Source: Bacteroidota bacterium (GTDB lineage: Bacteria; Bacteroidota; Bacteroidia; Flavobacteriales; Schleiferiaceae). From it: a stretch of DNA of 64,000 nucleotides. The notes under the pieces were generated by a model. It searched no databases. It saw only the letters and a list, made by a program, of their open reading frames with translations, and had not been told where the DNA came from. A program made the translations under genes and the position numbers. Location of the stretch: NCBI GenBank assembly GCA_024742495.1, contig JANSYJ010000003.1:248001-312000 (forward strand), in the 5' to 3' direction. Positions 47,219 through 55,109 of the stretch are shown here, piece after piece (position 1 is the stretch's first letter; each line of letters begins with the position of its first letter).

Positions 47219-48112
47219 TTAAGATTGGAGTTGCTCCAAAATGCGATTTAGTTCCGCATCACTGCTAAAAGCAATGGTAATTTTTCCTTTACCGCGTTTA
47301 CTGCGACTTAGCTCAACGGCAGTTTGTAAATCGGCACTCAGCTCTTCTTTAGCTTTCACATATTCCGCTGGTAGCGGATTGGTTCTGGACTTTGGGCTTC
47401 TGCCTTTGTCTTCATTTTTTAAATTCCGAACCGCATCTTCAACCTGGCGAACGCTCAATTCCTTTTTAATAGCTGTATGGTAGAGGTCAACTTGCTCATC
47501 TTCATGGCTCACATTAATCAAAGCCCGAGCGTGACCCATGCTAATCATTTTATCGCGAAGCCCCGCCTGAATTAGCGGTTGTAGCTTGAGCAGTCGCAGG
47601 TAGTTGGTTATAGTGGAACGTTTCTTTCCAACCCTTTCACTCATGGCTTCTTGGGTTAGTTGACATTCATCTATAAGACGTTGATAGCTCAAGGCAATTT
47701 CTATGGGGTCGAGTTCTTCTCTTTGGATGTTCTCCACCAAAGCCATTTCTAGCACCTCTTGATCATCCGCCAAACGAATGTATGCCGGTATAGCGCTAAG
47801 ACCAGCTATTTTAGAGGCCCTAAAACGACGCTCTCCAGAGATAATCTGGAATTGATTGTTTTCGGCTCTACGAACGGTTATCGGTTGGATAATCCCCAAC
47901 TCTTTAATCGAACTTGCCAGTTCCTCTAAAGCTTCTTTATCGAAAATGGTACGCGGCTGGTCGGGATTAGCCAGTATTTGGTCCATGGGGATTTCCGCCA
48001 CAGATCCCAATACCTTTTCAGCATTTTCATCCTTACCGGAATTTACATTGCCATTATCGTTTAAAAGGGCCGCTAAACCCTTTCCCATTGCCTTACGTTT
48101 CGGTGTCGCCAT
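47219..48112 (-). CDS. parB: Chromosome partitioning protein ParB
   Basis: The 297-residue protein has the N-terminal nuclease-like/CTP-binding region (MDQILANPDQPRTIFDKEALEELASSIKELGIIQPITVR, then ISGERRFRASKIAGL), a helix-turn-helix (LTQEAMSERVGKKRSTITNYLRLLKL) and a C-terminal dimerisation domain. The GERRxRA motif binds CTP in ParB clamps. It acts with ParA to segregate the chromosome origin. Its parS site is not recognisable nearby. Starts 24 bases after the parA stop. Confidence 0.95.
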   Translation of the reverse strand: MATPKRKAMGKGLAALLNDNGNVNSGKDENAEKVLGSVAEIPMDQILANPDQPRTIFDKEALEELASSIKELGIIQPITVRRAENNQFQIISGERRFRASKIAGLSAIPAYIRLADDQEVLEMALVENIQREELDPIEIALSYQRLIDECQLTQEAMSERVGKKRSTITNYLRLLKLQPLIQAGLRDKMISMGHARALINVSHEDEQVDLYHTAIKKELSVRQVEDAVRNLKNEDKGRSPKSRTNPLPAEYVKAKEELSADLQTAVELSRSKRGKGKITIAFSSDAELNRILEQLQS

Positions 48113-48136
48113 CTAATAGTATTCTGAAATCAAGAT

Positions 48137-48919
48137 TTAAGCTTCTGCTTCAATTGACTCATTTTTCTCCAAAAATTCGCGGGCCAAATTTAAGTAATTC
48201 TCGGCGCCATTGCTGGAGGCATCGTACATGATAATTGTCTCACCATAACTAGGTGCCTCACTCAAACGCACATTCCTTTGAATTATGGTATTAAAAACCA
48301 TTTTATTGAAATGCGTTTTTACTTCTTCCACCACTTGATTGCTTAATCGCAAGCGCGAATCATACATAGTAAGTAGCAAGCCTTCAATATCTAAATCGGC
48401 ATTGTGAATGTTCTGAACGCTTTTAATGGTATTCAACAGTTTACCCAATCCCTCCAAGGCAAAGTACTCACATTGAATGGGGATTATCACACTGTCGGCT
48501 GCAGTAAGCGCATTAAGGGTGATAAGGCCTAAGGAAGGCGCACAATCAATTAATATATAGTCGTATTTGTCCTTTACATCCGCCAAGGACTTTTTAAGCA
48601 TTTGCTCACGATCCTCTTTGTCAACCAACTCAATTTCTACCGCCACTAAGTCAATTTGGGCAGGAATAATATCCAAATTTGGATTAGAGGTCTTCACAAC
48701 TGCCTCACTGGCCTTTATTTGATGCTCAAGAACTTGATACGAGCCGATTTTAATTTCATCTGGGTTTAGGCCCAGAGCGGAAGTTGAATTGGCTTGAGGG
48801 TCGGCATCGATCAATAAAACTTTCTTTTCTAAAACACCCAGACTGGCCGACAAATTCACCGCAGTGGTGGTCTTACCTACGCCGCCTTTTTGGTTAGCGA
48901 TCGCTACAATCTTTCCCAT
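48137..48919 (-). CDS. parA: Chromosome partitioning ATPase ParA
   Basis: The 260-residue ParA has the deviant Walker A KGGVGKTTTAVNLSASL, Walker A' LLIDADPQANSTSALG and Walker B YDYILIDCAPSLGLITLNAL. ParA dimerises on ATP and binds non-specifically to nucleoid DNA, pulling ParB-parS complexes. It is the first gene of the operon that runs through parB, DUF5683, dapB, lepB and the WbqC gene. The 152 bases between it and the divergent FMN reductase should hold the operon promoter. Confidence 0.95.
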   Translation of the reverse strand: MGKIVAIANQKGGVGKTTTAVNLSASLGVLEKKVLLIDADPQANSTSALGLNPDEIKIGSYQVLEHQIKASEAVVKTSNPNLDIIPAQIDLVAVEIELVDKEDREQMLKKSLADVKDKYDYILIDCAPSLGLITLNALTAADSVIIPIQCEYFALEGLGKLLNTIKSVQNIHNADLDIEGLLLTMYDSRLRLSNQVVEEVKTHFNKMVFNTIIQRNVRLSEAPSYGETIIMYDASSNGAENYLNLAREFLEKNESIEAEA

Positions 48920-49071
48920 CCTTAAATATTTTTGATCTTTTTGCTCCTTTATATGTTCCTATTTTCGCAGCCTGATTGAAATCCAAGCTTTGAAATTTGG
49001 GCTGCCTAAAATACAAATCTAATTAGTTCCTCACTTGATGAGAAGGGCTTAACAAATAGTTTTTATTAATA

Positions 49072-49593
49072 ATGATTACAGTTATATGCGGGACCCATCG
49101 TCCTCAGAACATTACCCAGAAAATAGTTGATCAATATTGCGCCCTGCTAAAAGAATACGAGGTGCCCAGTGAACTTTTTCAATTGGCAGAATTGCCAGCA
49201 GATTTTGTGGTTAGCGATAGCTTCGGTAAAAGGAGTGAAGCTACCGAAAGGATTTTACAGGAAAAATTAATTCCAGCCGAGAAGCTTATCATTGTTAGCC
49301 CCGAGTACAATGGCAGTTATCCTGGCGTGCTGAAAGCCTTTTTAGATGGAGTTCCTCCAAAACTTTGGAAAGGAAAAAAAGTAGCTTTGGTTGGTGTGGC
49401 TGCTGGTAGAGCAGGAAATTTAAGAGGCATGGATCATTTAACCCATGTACTGCATTACCTGCGCATGGAGGTGTTTTCCTACAAGATTCCAATTTCTAAG
49501 GTTGATGGCCTTTTGAATGAGAATGGCGTGCTTGATGACCAACAAACGCTGGCCCTCATGAAAGATCAAGTGAAGGAGTTTTTAAAGTTTTAA
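49072..49593 (+). CDS. NAD(P)H-dependent FMN reductase-like flavoprotein
   Basis: A 173-residue flavodoxin-fold protein: CGTHRPQNITQKIVDQY (phosphate-binding loop), SPEYNGSYPGVLKAFLDGVPP (flavin-binding SPEYNxSxPGxLK motif near residue 80) and KKVALVGVAAGRAGNLRGMDHL. This is the NADPH-dependent FMN reductase/azoreductase-like group that reduces quinones, azo dyes or free FMN. No signal peptide. It is divergent from parA and ends at a strong bidirectional terminator. Confidence 0.9.
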   Translation: MITVICGTHRPQNITQKIVDQYCALLKEYEVPSELFQLAELPADFVVSDSFGKRSEATERILQEKLIPAEKLIIVSPEYNGSYPGVLKAFLDGVPPKLWKGKKVALVGVAAGRAGNLRGMDHLTHVLHYLRMEVFSYKIPISKVDGLLNENGVLDDQQTLALMKDQVKEFLKF

Positions 49594-49600
49594 GCAAAAA

Positions 49601-49626
49601 AAAGACCCTTCTACAAGAGGGTCTTT
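49601..49626. terminator. Bidirectional terminator between FMN reductase and DUF3276 genes
   Basis: Perfect 9 bp arms aaagaccct (49601-49609) and agggtcttt (49618-49626) with eight A before and five T after, so it has a U-tract in both directions, placed between two convergent genes. Confidence 0.88.
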
Positions 49627-49651
49627 TTGTTTAACTATTTTTTAGAAGTTC

Positions 49652-50053
49652 TTAAATATCATCAAAGGAAATATCGGTGTATTCCTTTTTGTTTTCGTCA
49701 CTTGTTTCCGCAACTTCCTCATTATCTTCAAGGTCAATTGGTCCTCGGTGCTTTTTATGAAAGTCTGGTTCATGACGATCAGAAATCACTTCCTCCCCAC
49801 GCTTATCAATAATATAATCGGTAGCCTCAGTAAGCATTTCTTGAAAAGCTTCGAAATCCTCTTTATAAAGGTAAATCTTGTGCTTCTTATAGAAAACACT
49901 GCCGTTTTCAGAGGTGTGCTTTTTGCTTTCTGTGATGGTTAAATAAAAGTCATCCGCTTTGGTAGCTCGAACATCAAAGAAATAAGTTCTTCGGCCTGCT
50001 CTTAAAACCTTAGAATGGATTTCCTCCTGCGCGTTGTTTCCGTAATCACTCAT
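49652..50053 (-). CDS. DUF3276 (PUR-alpha-like) protein
   Basis: The 133-residue protein has the DUF3276 core: IHSKVLRAGRRTYFFDVRATKADDFYLTITESKK and KHKIYLYKEDFEAFQEMLTEATDYI, with the conserved RTYFFDVR strand of the PUR (Whirly-like) single-strand nucleic-acid-binding fold. It is followed by an acidic disordered tail. DUF3276 is near-universal in Bacteroidota; bacterial PUR-domain relatives bind RNA or DNA. It is a single gene with a terminator on its 3' side. Family call secure; role uncertain. Confidence 0.92.
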   Translation of the reverse strand: MSDYGNNAQEEIHSKVLRAGRRTYFFDVRATKADDFYLTITESKKHTSENGSVFYKKHKIYLYKEDFEAFQEMLTEATDYIIDKRGEEVISDRHEPDFHKKHRGPIDLEDNEEVAETSDENKKEYTDISFDDI

Positions 50054-50119
50054 ACATTTCTGGTTTGTACAGCAAAGCTAAAAAAATATGCTTTTGTGTT
50101 TAATCCTTGGAAATATATC

Positions 50120-50136
50120 TAGTTAAAGGGCTATCC
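50120..50136 (+). repeat. 17-base exact repeat, copy 2
   Basis: Second copy of TAGTTAAAGGGCTATCC (the other is at 29151-29167). Here it lies between the ABC exporter stop (50159) and the DUF3276 start (50053). Confidence 0.35.
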
Positions 50137-50158
50137 GAAGCACTCAAAGAAAATTTAA

Positions 50159-51934
50159 TTAGAGCTTAGAAGATGCTTCTTCAAGAAGCTGTTGCTCATA
50201 CATCTGCTGATAGTAGCCCCCCAGTTTCATTAAATCCTCGTGCACACCTTGCTCAATTATCCGACCTTCCTCTAATACCAGAATGTGATCGGCGTTTTTT
50301 ACGGAGGACACGCGATGACTAATAATAAGGCTGGTACTTTGAGCAATAAGTTGCTTGAGTTTACTTAAAATAGCTTCCTCCGTTTCGGTATCTACCGCCG
50401 ATAAGCAGTCGTCAAAAATAAGCAAGGGAGGAGACTTAATTATCGCCCGTGCAATGCTAATCCTTTGCTTTTGGCCGCCACTTAGAGTTACCCCTCTTTC
50501 GCCCACTTTCGTTTGATAGGCTTCTGGGAACTCCATAATATTATCGTGAACGTGGGCATTCTTAGCCGCTTCAATAATTTGTTCTTCACTGGCTTGGTGA
50601 AGCCCAAAACCAATATTGCCACTAATATCGTTGGAGAATAAGAAGGCCTCTTGAGGCACATAGCCAATATTTTGCCGCAGGGCATCTAGATTAACCTGCT
50701 TAATATTTTGCCCATCAATTAATACCTCTCCTTCTGACACATCGTACAAGCGCCCTATTAAGTTGGCAACGGTACTTTTTCCGCTACCGGTTCTGCCGAC
50801 TATAGCAAGTGATTTTCCCGATTCAAGTTTAAAACTTAATCCATTTAAGGCCTTTATTCCAGTGTCGGGATAGGTGAAGCTAACATCTTTAAATTCAATA
50901 GTTCCATCAAAATTTAAATCAGCTTCACTAGGATTAGAAATTTCAGGTTCAACCTGTAAAAACTCATTAATGCGTTCTTGGCTTGCCGCTGCTCTTTGCA
51001 CCAAAGAGGTAACCCAACCAATGGATGCTACTGGCCAAGTAAGCATATTTACATAGATGATAAATTGGGCAATTACGCCAGTTTCGATATTTCCCGCAAT
51101 GGTTTCTTGTCCACCGATGTAAACGGTTAAAATGGTTGACAGCCCAATAAGGAGAATCATTAATGGGAAAAAGAGAGCATTAATTCTAAACAGCTCCTTA
51201 TTGCGATTAAAATAGTGATTGGCCTCTTCGTTAAAGTCTTGCAAGGATTTTTCCTCACGCACATAGGCCTTTAATACCCTAATCCCAGAAAAGGTTTCCT
51301 GAACAAAGGAGCTAATAGCGCTCAATTGCCGCTGAACTTGCTCACTTTTAATATTAATTTTTCGACTTACATAATAGATAGACGCCGCCAAAAGGGGCAG
51401 GGGAGCCAAAACGTACAGACTTAATCGGGGACTCCAATAAATCATTATGGGAACAATCAGTATGAGATTCATGCTCACATTCATAGTGTACATAATCGCT
51501 GGGCCCACATACATCCGTACACGACTTACATCCTCGCTTATTCTATTCATTAAATCACCGGTGCGATTTCTCTTGTAAAAGGCCAGGGAAAGATTTTGAT
51601 ACTGATCATAAATCGCATTCTTCATGTCGTATTCAATATGGCGACTAACCACGATGATTGTTTGACGCATGAAAAACATGAAAAGACCCTTTAACAAGCT
51701 GGATGCGATGATGATAACACCATAAAGAATCAACTTGTTACGAAGGTCGGTATAGTCGAAATCTGGGTTTTCGCGATAAGCGGCAATAGCGTCTTCAACA
51801 ATATTAAAACTTTCGCGTACCAGCTCGGCGGGAAGGATGCCGAAAATCACTGATATAGCAACAAAGAACAAGCCTGCTAAAAGCTTCCAGCGATACTTGT
51901 AGAAATATTTATTTAGGGCAAGAAGGGACTTCAT
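50159..51934 (-). CDS. ABC exporter, fused permease and ATPase
   Basis: The 591-residue half-transporter has six membrane helices (residues about 15-310) with the NBD coupling segment TGDLMNRISEDVSRVRMYVG, followed by a nucleotide-binding domain: Walker A GRTGSGKSTVANL, Q-loop YVPQEAFLFSNDISGN, signature LSGGQKQRISIARA, Walker B LLIFDDCLSAVDTETE and H-loop ISHRVSS. The residue after the Walker B aspartate is Asp where catalytic Glu is usual, as in MdlA/YheI-type exporters that work as partly degenerate sites. It probably exports lipids or drugs as a homodimer or with a partner elsewhere. A single-gene unit. Confidence 0.92.
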   Translation of the reverse strand: MKSLLALNKYFYKYRWKLLAGLFFVAISVIFGILPAELVRESFNIVEDAIAAYRENPDFDYTDLRNKLILYGVIIIASSLLKGLFMFFMRQTIIVVSRHIEYDMKNAIYDQYQNLSLAFYKRNRTGDLMNRISEDVSRVRMYVGPAIMYTMNVSMNLILIVPIMIYWSPRLSLYVLAPLPLLAASIYYVSRKINIKSEQVQRQLSAISSFVQETFSGIRVLKAYVREEKSLQDFNEEANHYFNRNKELFRINALFFPLMILLIGLSTILTVYIGGQETIAGNIETGVIAQFIIYVNMLTWPVASIGWVTSLVQRAAASQERINEFLQVEPEISNPSEADLNFDGTIEFKDVSFTYPDTGIKALNGLSFKLESGKSLAIVGRTGSGKSTVANLIGRLYDVSEGEVLIDGQNIKQVNLDALRQNIGYVPQEAFLFSNDISGNIGFGLHQASEEQIIEAAKNAHVHDNIMEFPEAYQTKVGERGVTLSGGQKQRISIARAIIKSPPLLIFDDCLSAVDTETEEAILSKLKQLIAQSTSLIISHRVSSVKNADHILVLEEGRIIEQGVHEDLMKLGGYYQQMYEQQLLEEASSKL

Positions 51935-51939
51935 TCAAA

Positions 51940-51969
51940 TTGTTTCCTCAAAAAATTAGCCTAATTTCG
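51940..51969 (+). promoter_or_regulatory. Putative promoter of the leucine dehydrogenase gene
   Basis: TTG (51940-51942), exactly 19 bases, then TAATTTCG (51962-51969), which fits the Bacteroidota pattern TTG-N19-TAnnTTTG with one mismatch. The predicted transcript starts about 51976, leaving a leader of about 65 bases before the ATG. Confidence 0.5.
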
Positions 51970-52041
51970 CGCTCGAATAGACAAGGGGCAAAGGTAGAAA
52001 TCTAGGTCTATGTCTTTCCCTATTTCTCATAGCATTTAAAA

Positions 52042-53136
52042 ATGAGCAATCTAAAACTTACTGAATCGATGGTGGTCGATGGGGCGGTTTTCGCCTCTGC
52101 TTCTTTCAAGGACCACGAACAAGTAGTATTCTGCAATGATGCAGAAACCGGTTTAAAAGCAATTATTGGCATCCACGACACCACTTTAGGTCCGGCCCTC
52201 GGCGGGACAAGGATGTGGAACTACGAAAATGAATTAGAAGCAATTCGTGATGTATTGCGCCTTTCGCGCGGTATGACCTTTAAGGCTTCTATTTCTGGAT
52301 TAAATTTAGGTGGTGGTAAAGCGGTAATTATTGGTGATAGCCGAAAGGATAAAACGGACGCTTTAATGCAGAAGTTTGGGGAGTATGTTAATTCACTTTC
52401 CGGTCGCTATATAACCGCTGAAGACGTTGGGATAAATACCCATGACATGGAAATGGTGAAAATGAAAACCGACCATGTTACGGGGGTTCCAATTTCTATG
52501 GGTGGCAGTGGCGATCCTTCACCGGTAACCGCCTATGGGGTGTTTATGGGAATGAAGGCGGCCGTGCAATACAAGTTCGGTACTGACGATCTAAACGGCA
52601 GAAAAGTAATGGTTCAAGGTATTGGCCATGTGGGTGAAACCTTGGTTAAACACCTTACCGAAGCTGGTGCAGATGTTATCATTAACGATATCCATATGGA
52701 TCGGATGGAAGAAGTTGCAGCTAAATACCAAGCGAAGATATTTGCCGGGGATGTTTTTGAGGCCGACTTCGATATTTACGCTCCATGTGCTTTAGGTGCA
52801 ACCGTAAATCCACAAACTATTGATCGATTAAAGGCTTCGATAATTGCTGGAGCAGCAAATAATCAGCTGGCCGATGAGTGGCGAGATGGCACTACCTTAA
52901 AAACCAAAGGAATTTTATACGCTCCCGACTTTCTTATCAATGCTGGTGGTTTAATTAATGTTAACTCGGAAATTGCACATTACGACCGAGAAGAATCACT
53001 GCGTAGAACAGAAAATATTTACGATACAACTTTAGAGATTTTCCGAAAGGCGGAGCTTGATGATATTACCACTCACCAAGCAGCATTGACCATCGCAAAA
53101 GATCGAATTTCAGCTATCAAAGCCGCGCGAAACTAA
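52042..53136 (+). CDS. Leucine/phenylalanine-type amino-acid dehydrogenase
   Basis: The 364-residue enzyme belongs to the Glu/Leu/Phe/Val dehydrogenase family: GGTRMWNYENELEAIRDVLRLSRGMTFKASISGLNLGGGKAVI contains the substrate-binding lysines Lys81 and Lys93 with the 12-residue spacing of leucine dehydrogenase, and GPSGDPSPVTAYGV-type SMGGSGDPSPVTAYGVF precedes the NAD-binding GIGHVGETL. It deaminates branched-chain amino acids to keto acids with NAD. The next gene (nusB) starts two bases after its stop, so the two are co-transcribed, though no functional link is evident. Leucine dehydrogenase is the best guess; phenylalanine or valine specificity is possible. Confidence 0.92.
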   Translation: MSNLKLTESMVVDGAVFASASFKDHEQVVFCNDAETGLKAIIGIHDTTLGPALGGTRMWNYENELEAIRDVLRLSRGMTFKASISGLNLGGGKAVIIGDSRKDKTDALMQKFGEYVNSLSGRYITAEDVGINTHDMEMVKMKTDHVTGVPISMGGSGDPSPVTAYGVFMGMKAAVQYKFGTDDLNGRKVMVQGIGHVGETLVKHLTEAGADVIINDIHMDRMEEVAAKYQAKIFAGDVFEADFDIYAPCALGATVNPQTIDRLKASIIAGAANNQLADEWRDGTTLKTKGILYAPDFLINAGGLINVNSEIAHYDREESLRRTENIYDTTLEIFRKAELDDITTHQAALTIAKDRISAIKAARN

Positions 53137-53138
53137 AT

Positions 53139-54080
53139 ATGCTCACTAGAAGACATTTAAGAATAAAGGTATTTCAGGCTTTATATGCCTACGAATATGA
53201 CCCTGAACGCGGCCTGATTAAAGCAGAAAAGCAATTGCGCCATTCTATCGAGGAGATTAATCGATTGTATCTGTTTGATTTGGCAGCTCTGGTTTTAATT
53301 CATCGATACGCTAAGGAGCGCATTGAATTAAATCGACAAAAGAAATTGCCAAGCGACTCGGATTTGAATCCAAGTTTACGCTTTGCCGAGAATCGTTTTT
53401 TAGTTTGGTTAGCCAATAATCCAAGTTTTCAAAAAGCTCTGGAAACTGAGCATATTAAATTTGGAGATGAAAAAGAATTGATTCGTAAGATCTTCAAGGA
53501 TCTTATTGAGGATGAGCGCTATCAAGAATATCTTAGTGCTCCGGCCAAGGACCTTAAAGCAGATCGGAAGATTGTAAAATTCCTCTATGGAAAATACTTA
53601 GCGGAAAATGAAGATCTGCATGAAGTATATGAGGCACGAAATATGCATTGGTCGGATGACCTTGATGCTGCCCAGGCCATGGTGGTTAAAACAATTACCA
53701 GTTTTGATGAAAGTCGTGAACAAGAAGGGGGGCTGGTGCCTTTAATCAAACATCAAGATGATATGGACTTTGCCCTGAAGCTTTTTCGCCTCAGTGTAAA
53801 TGAAGGAGAAAAGTGGGAACAACGCATTTTGGCAAAAGCTGAACACTGGGAAGGTGACCGAATCGCAACTGTGGATCAGATTTTGATGAAGATAGCTTTG
53901 GTGGAATTGGTTAGCTTTAATCAAATCCCAGTAAAAGTAACTCTGAATGAATACATAGAATTGGCCAAACAATATAGCACAAAACGCAGCGGGCAATTTG
54001 TAAACGGAATTTTGGACAAACTGCAACTCGAGATGATCAAATCGGGGGAAATAAAGAAGATTGGGCGAGGATTGCTCTAA
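53139..54080 (+). CDS. nusB: Transcription antitermination factor NusB (long form)
   Basis: The N terminus MLTRRHLRIKVFQALYAYEYDP matches the NusB opening in Bacteroidota, where the protein is about 310 residues with an added internal helical region; the C-terminal part carries VDQILMKIALVELVSFNQIPVKVTLNEYIELAKQYSTKRSGQFVNGILDKL, the conserved NusB core. NusB with NusE binds boxA RNA for rRNA antitermination. It lies two bases after the dehydrogenase gene and 43 before the DUF1573 gene. Confidence 0.95.
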   Translation: MLTRRHLRIKVFQALYAYEYDPERGLIKAEKQLRHSIEEINRLYLFDLAALVLIHRYAKERIELNRQKKLPSDSDLNPSLRFAENRFLVWLANNPSFQKALETEHIKFGDEKELIRKIFKDLIEDERYQEYLSAPAKDLKADRKIVKFLYGKYLAENEDLHEVYEARNMHWSDDLDAAQAMVVKTITSFDESREQEGGLVPLIKHQDDMDFALKLFRLSVNEGEKWEQRILAKAEHWEGDRIATVDQILMKIALVELVSFNQIPVKVTLNEYIELAKQYSTKRSGQFVNGILDKLQLEMIKSGEIKKIGRGLL

Positions 54081-54123
54081 AAAAGATAAAGACTTAATAT
54101 TGCGAATAGAAAATAGATTAAAA

Positions 54124-54660
54124 ATGACAAGAAAACTCCTTTTCTCTGCAGGTTTAGCAGTGGCATTTTTAGCCACAGCATGTACTAATGCAGCTAGTAA
54201 AATTAAAGACGAAAGCGAAGCAAGTAGTAGCACTCCAGCTGCCGAACGTCAAGCAAGTAGCATGCAAGAGGCTGCTCAAGAGCCTCAAACCATAAGCACT
54301 ACAGTAGATCCTAATGCTCCACTACCTAAGTTTTCTTTTGATGAAGAAAGCCATGATTTTGGAACCATTGAAGAAGGAACTATTGCCAAGCATGACTTCG
54401 AATTCACCAATACCGGTGAGGCACCATTGATTATTTCAAACGCCAGCGGAAGTTGCGGTTGCACGGTTCCTCAATGGCCACGTGAGCCAATTGCTCCGGG
54501 TGAAACTGGAATTATTCACGTTGAGTTTAACTCAAACAGCCGTCCAGGAAATCAGAGCAAAACAGTAACCTTAAACTCGAACACCGTTCCGAATAAAAAG
54601 GTATTACGCATTAGCGCGATGGTAAATCCAAAGCCAAAAACAGGGGAGGAACAAGGTTAA
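54124..54660 (+). CDS. DUF1573 lipoprotein
   Basis: The ATG at 54124 gives MTRKLLFSAGLAVAFLATAC, a lipoprotein signal with lipidated Cys20; the frame extends upstream to 54061 but destroys it. After a low-complexity Ser/Gln/Glu linker, the 100-residue C-terminal domain FDEESHDFGTIEEGTIAKHDFEFTNTGEAPLIISNASGSCGCTVP is DUF1573, an immunoglobulin-like fold with the conserved CGC motif. It is exported to the periplasmic face, in an operon between nusB and yajC, an arrangement common in Bacteroidota. Function unknown. Its stop overlaps yajC by one base. Confidence 0.9.
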   Translation: MTRKLLFSAGLAVAFLATACTNAASKIKDESEASSSTPAAERQASSMQEAAQEPQTISTTVDPNAPLPKFSFDEESHDFGTIEEGTIAKHDFEFTNTGEAPLIISNASGSCGCTVPQWPREPIAPGETGIIHVEFNSNSRPGNQSKTVTLNSNTVPNKKVLRISAMVNPKPKTGEEQG

Positions 54661-55037
54661 TGGAATTAGCAAGTATTTTTTTACAAGCCCCAGCAGGCGG
54701 CGGAAGCATGAATCTTATCATGTTTGGTCTCCTTATAGTGGTGATGTATTTGTTCTTCTTTAGACCTCAAATGAAGCGTCAGAAGGAAGAGCGCAAGTTC
54801 CAAGAAGAAGGAATTCAAAAGGGAATGCGCATCGTTACTTCAGCGGGGATTCATGGTAAAATTCTAGAGGTACAGGATAAGACACTTATTATTGAAAGCG
54901 AGAATACTCGATTTAAAATAGATCGGGCCGCAGTTAATAAAGAGGCCAGTGCCGTTTACCTTCCCAAGGAGGAAAAAGACAAAAAGGATTCTAAAGACAC
55001 GAAAGAATCCAAGGAGAAGAAGGACGATAAAAAGTAA
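54660..55037 (+). CDS. yajC: Preprotein translocase subunit YajC
   Basis: The 125-residue protein has one N-terminal transmembrane helix (LIMFGLLIVVMYLFFFRPQMKRQKEERK), the typical YajC FRPQ motif, then a small beta domain (GMRIVTSAGIHGKILEVQDKTLIIES) and a highly charged lysine-rich tail. YajC associates with SecDF in the inner membrane. It starts at a TAATG overlap with the DUF1573 gene and is followed by a terminator. Confidence 0.93.
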   Translation: MELASIFLQAPAGGGSMNLIMFGLLIVVMYLFFFRPQMKRQKEERKFQEEGIQKGMRIVTSAGIHGKILEVQDKTLIIESENTRFKIDRAAVNKEASAVYLPKEEKDKKDSKDTKESKEKKDDKK

Positions 55038-55055
55038 TTCTTCAAAAGACTTATA

Positions 55056-55085
55056 AAACCCCGGCCGCGTGTCGGGGTTTTTTTA
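55056..55085 (+). terminator. Rho-independent terminator after yajC
   Basis: Arms aaaccccg (55056-55063) and cggggttt (55073-55080) form an 8 bp stem followed by T-rich sequence to 55085. It ends the leuDH-nusB-DUF1573-yajC transcription unit. Confidence 0.88.
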
Positions 55086-55109
55086 TGCGATATTGTACCT
55101 TTAATTCAA

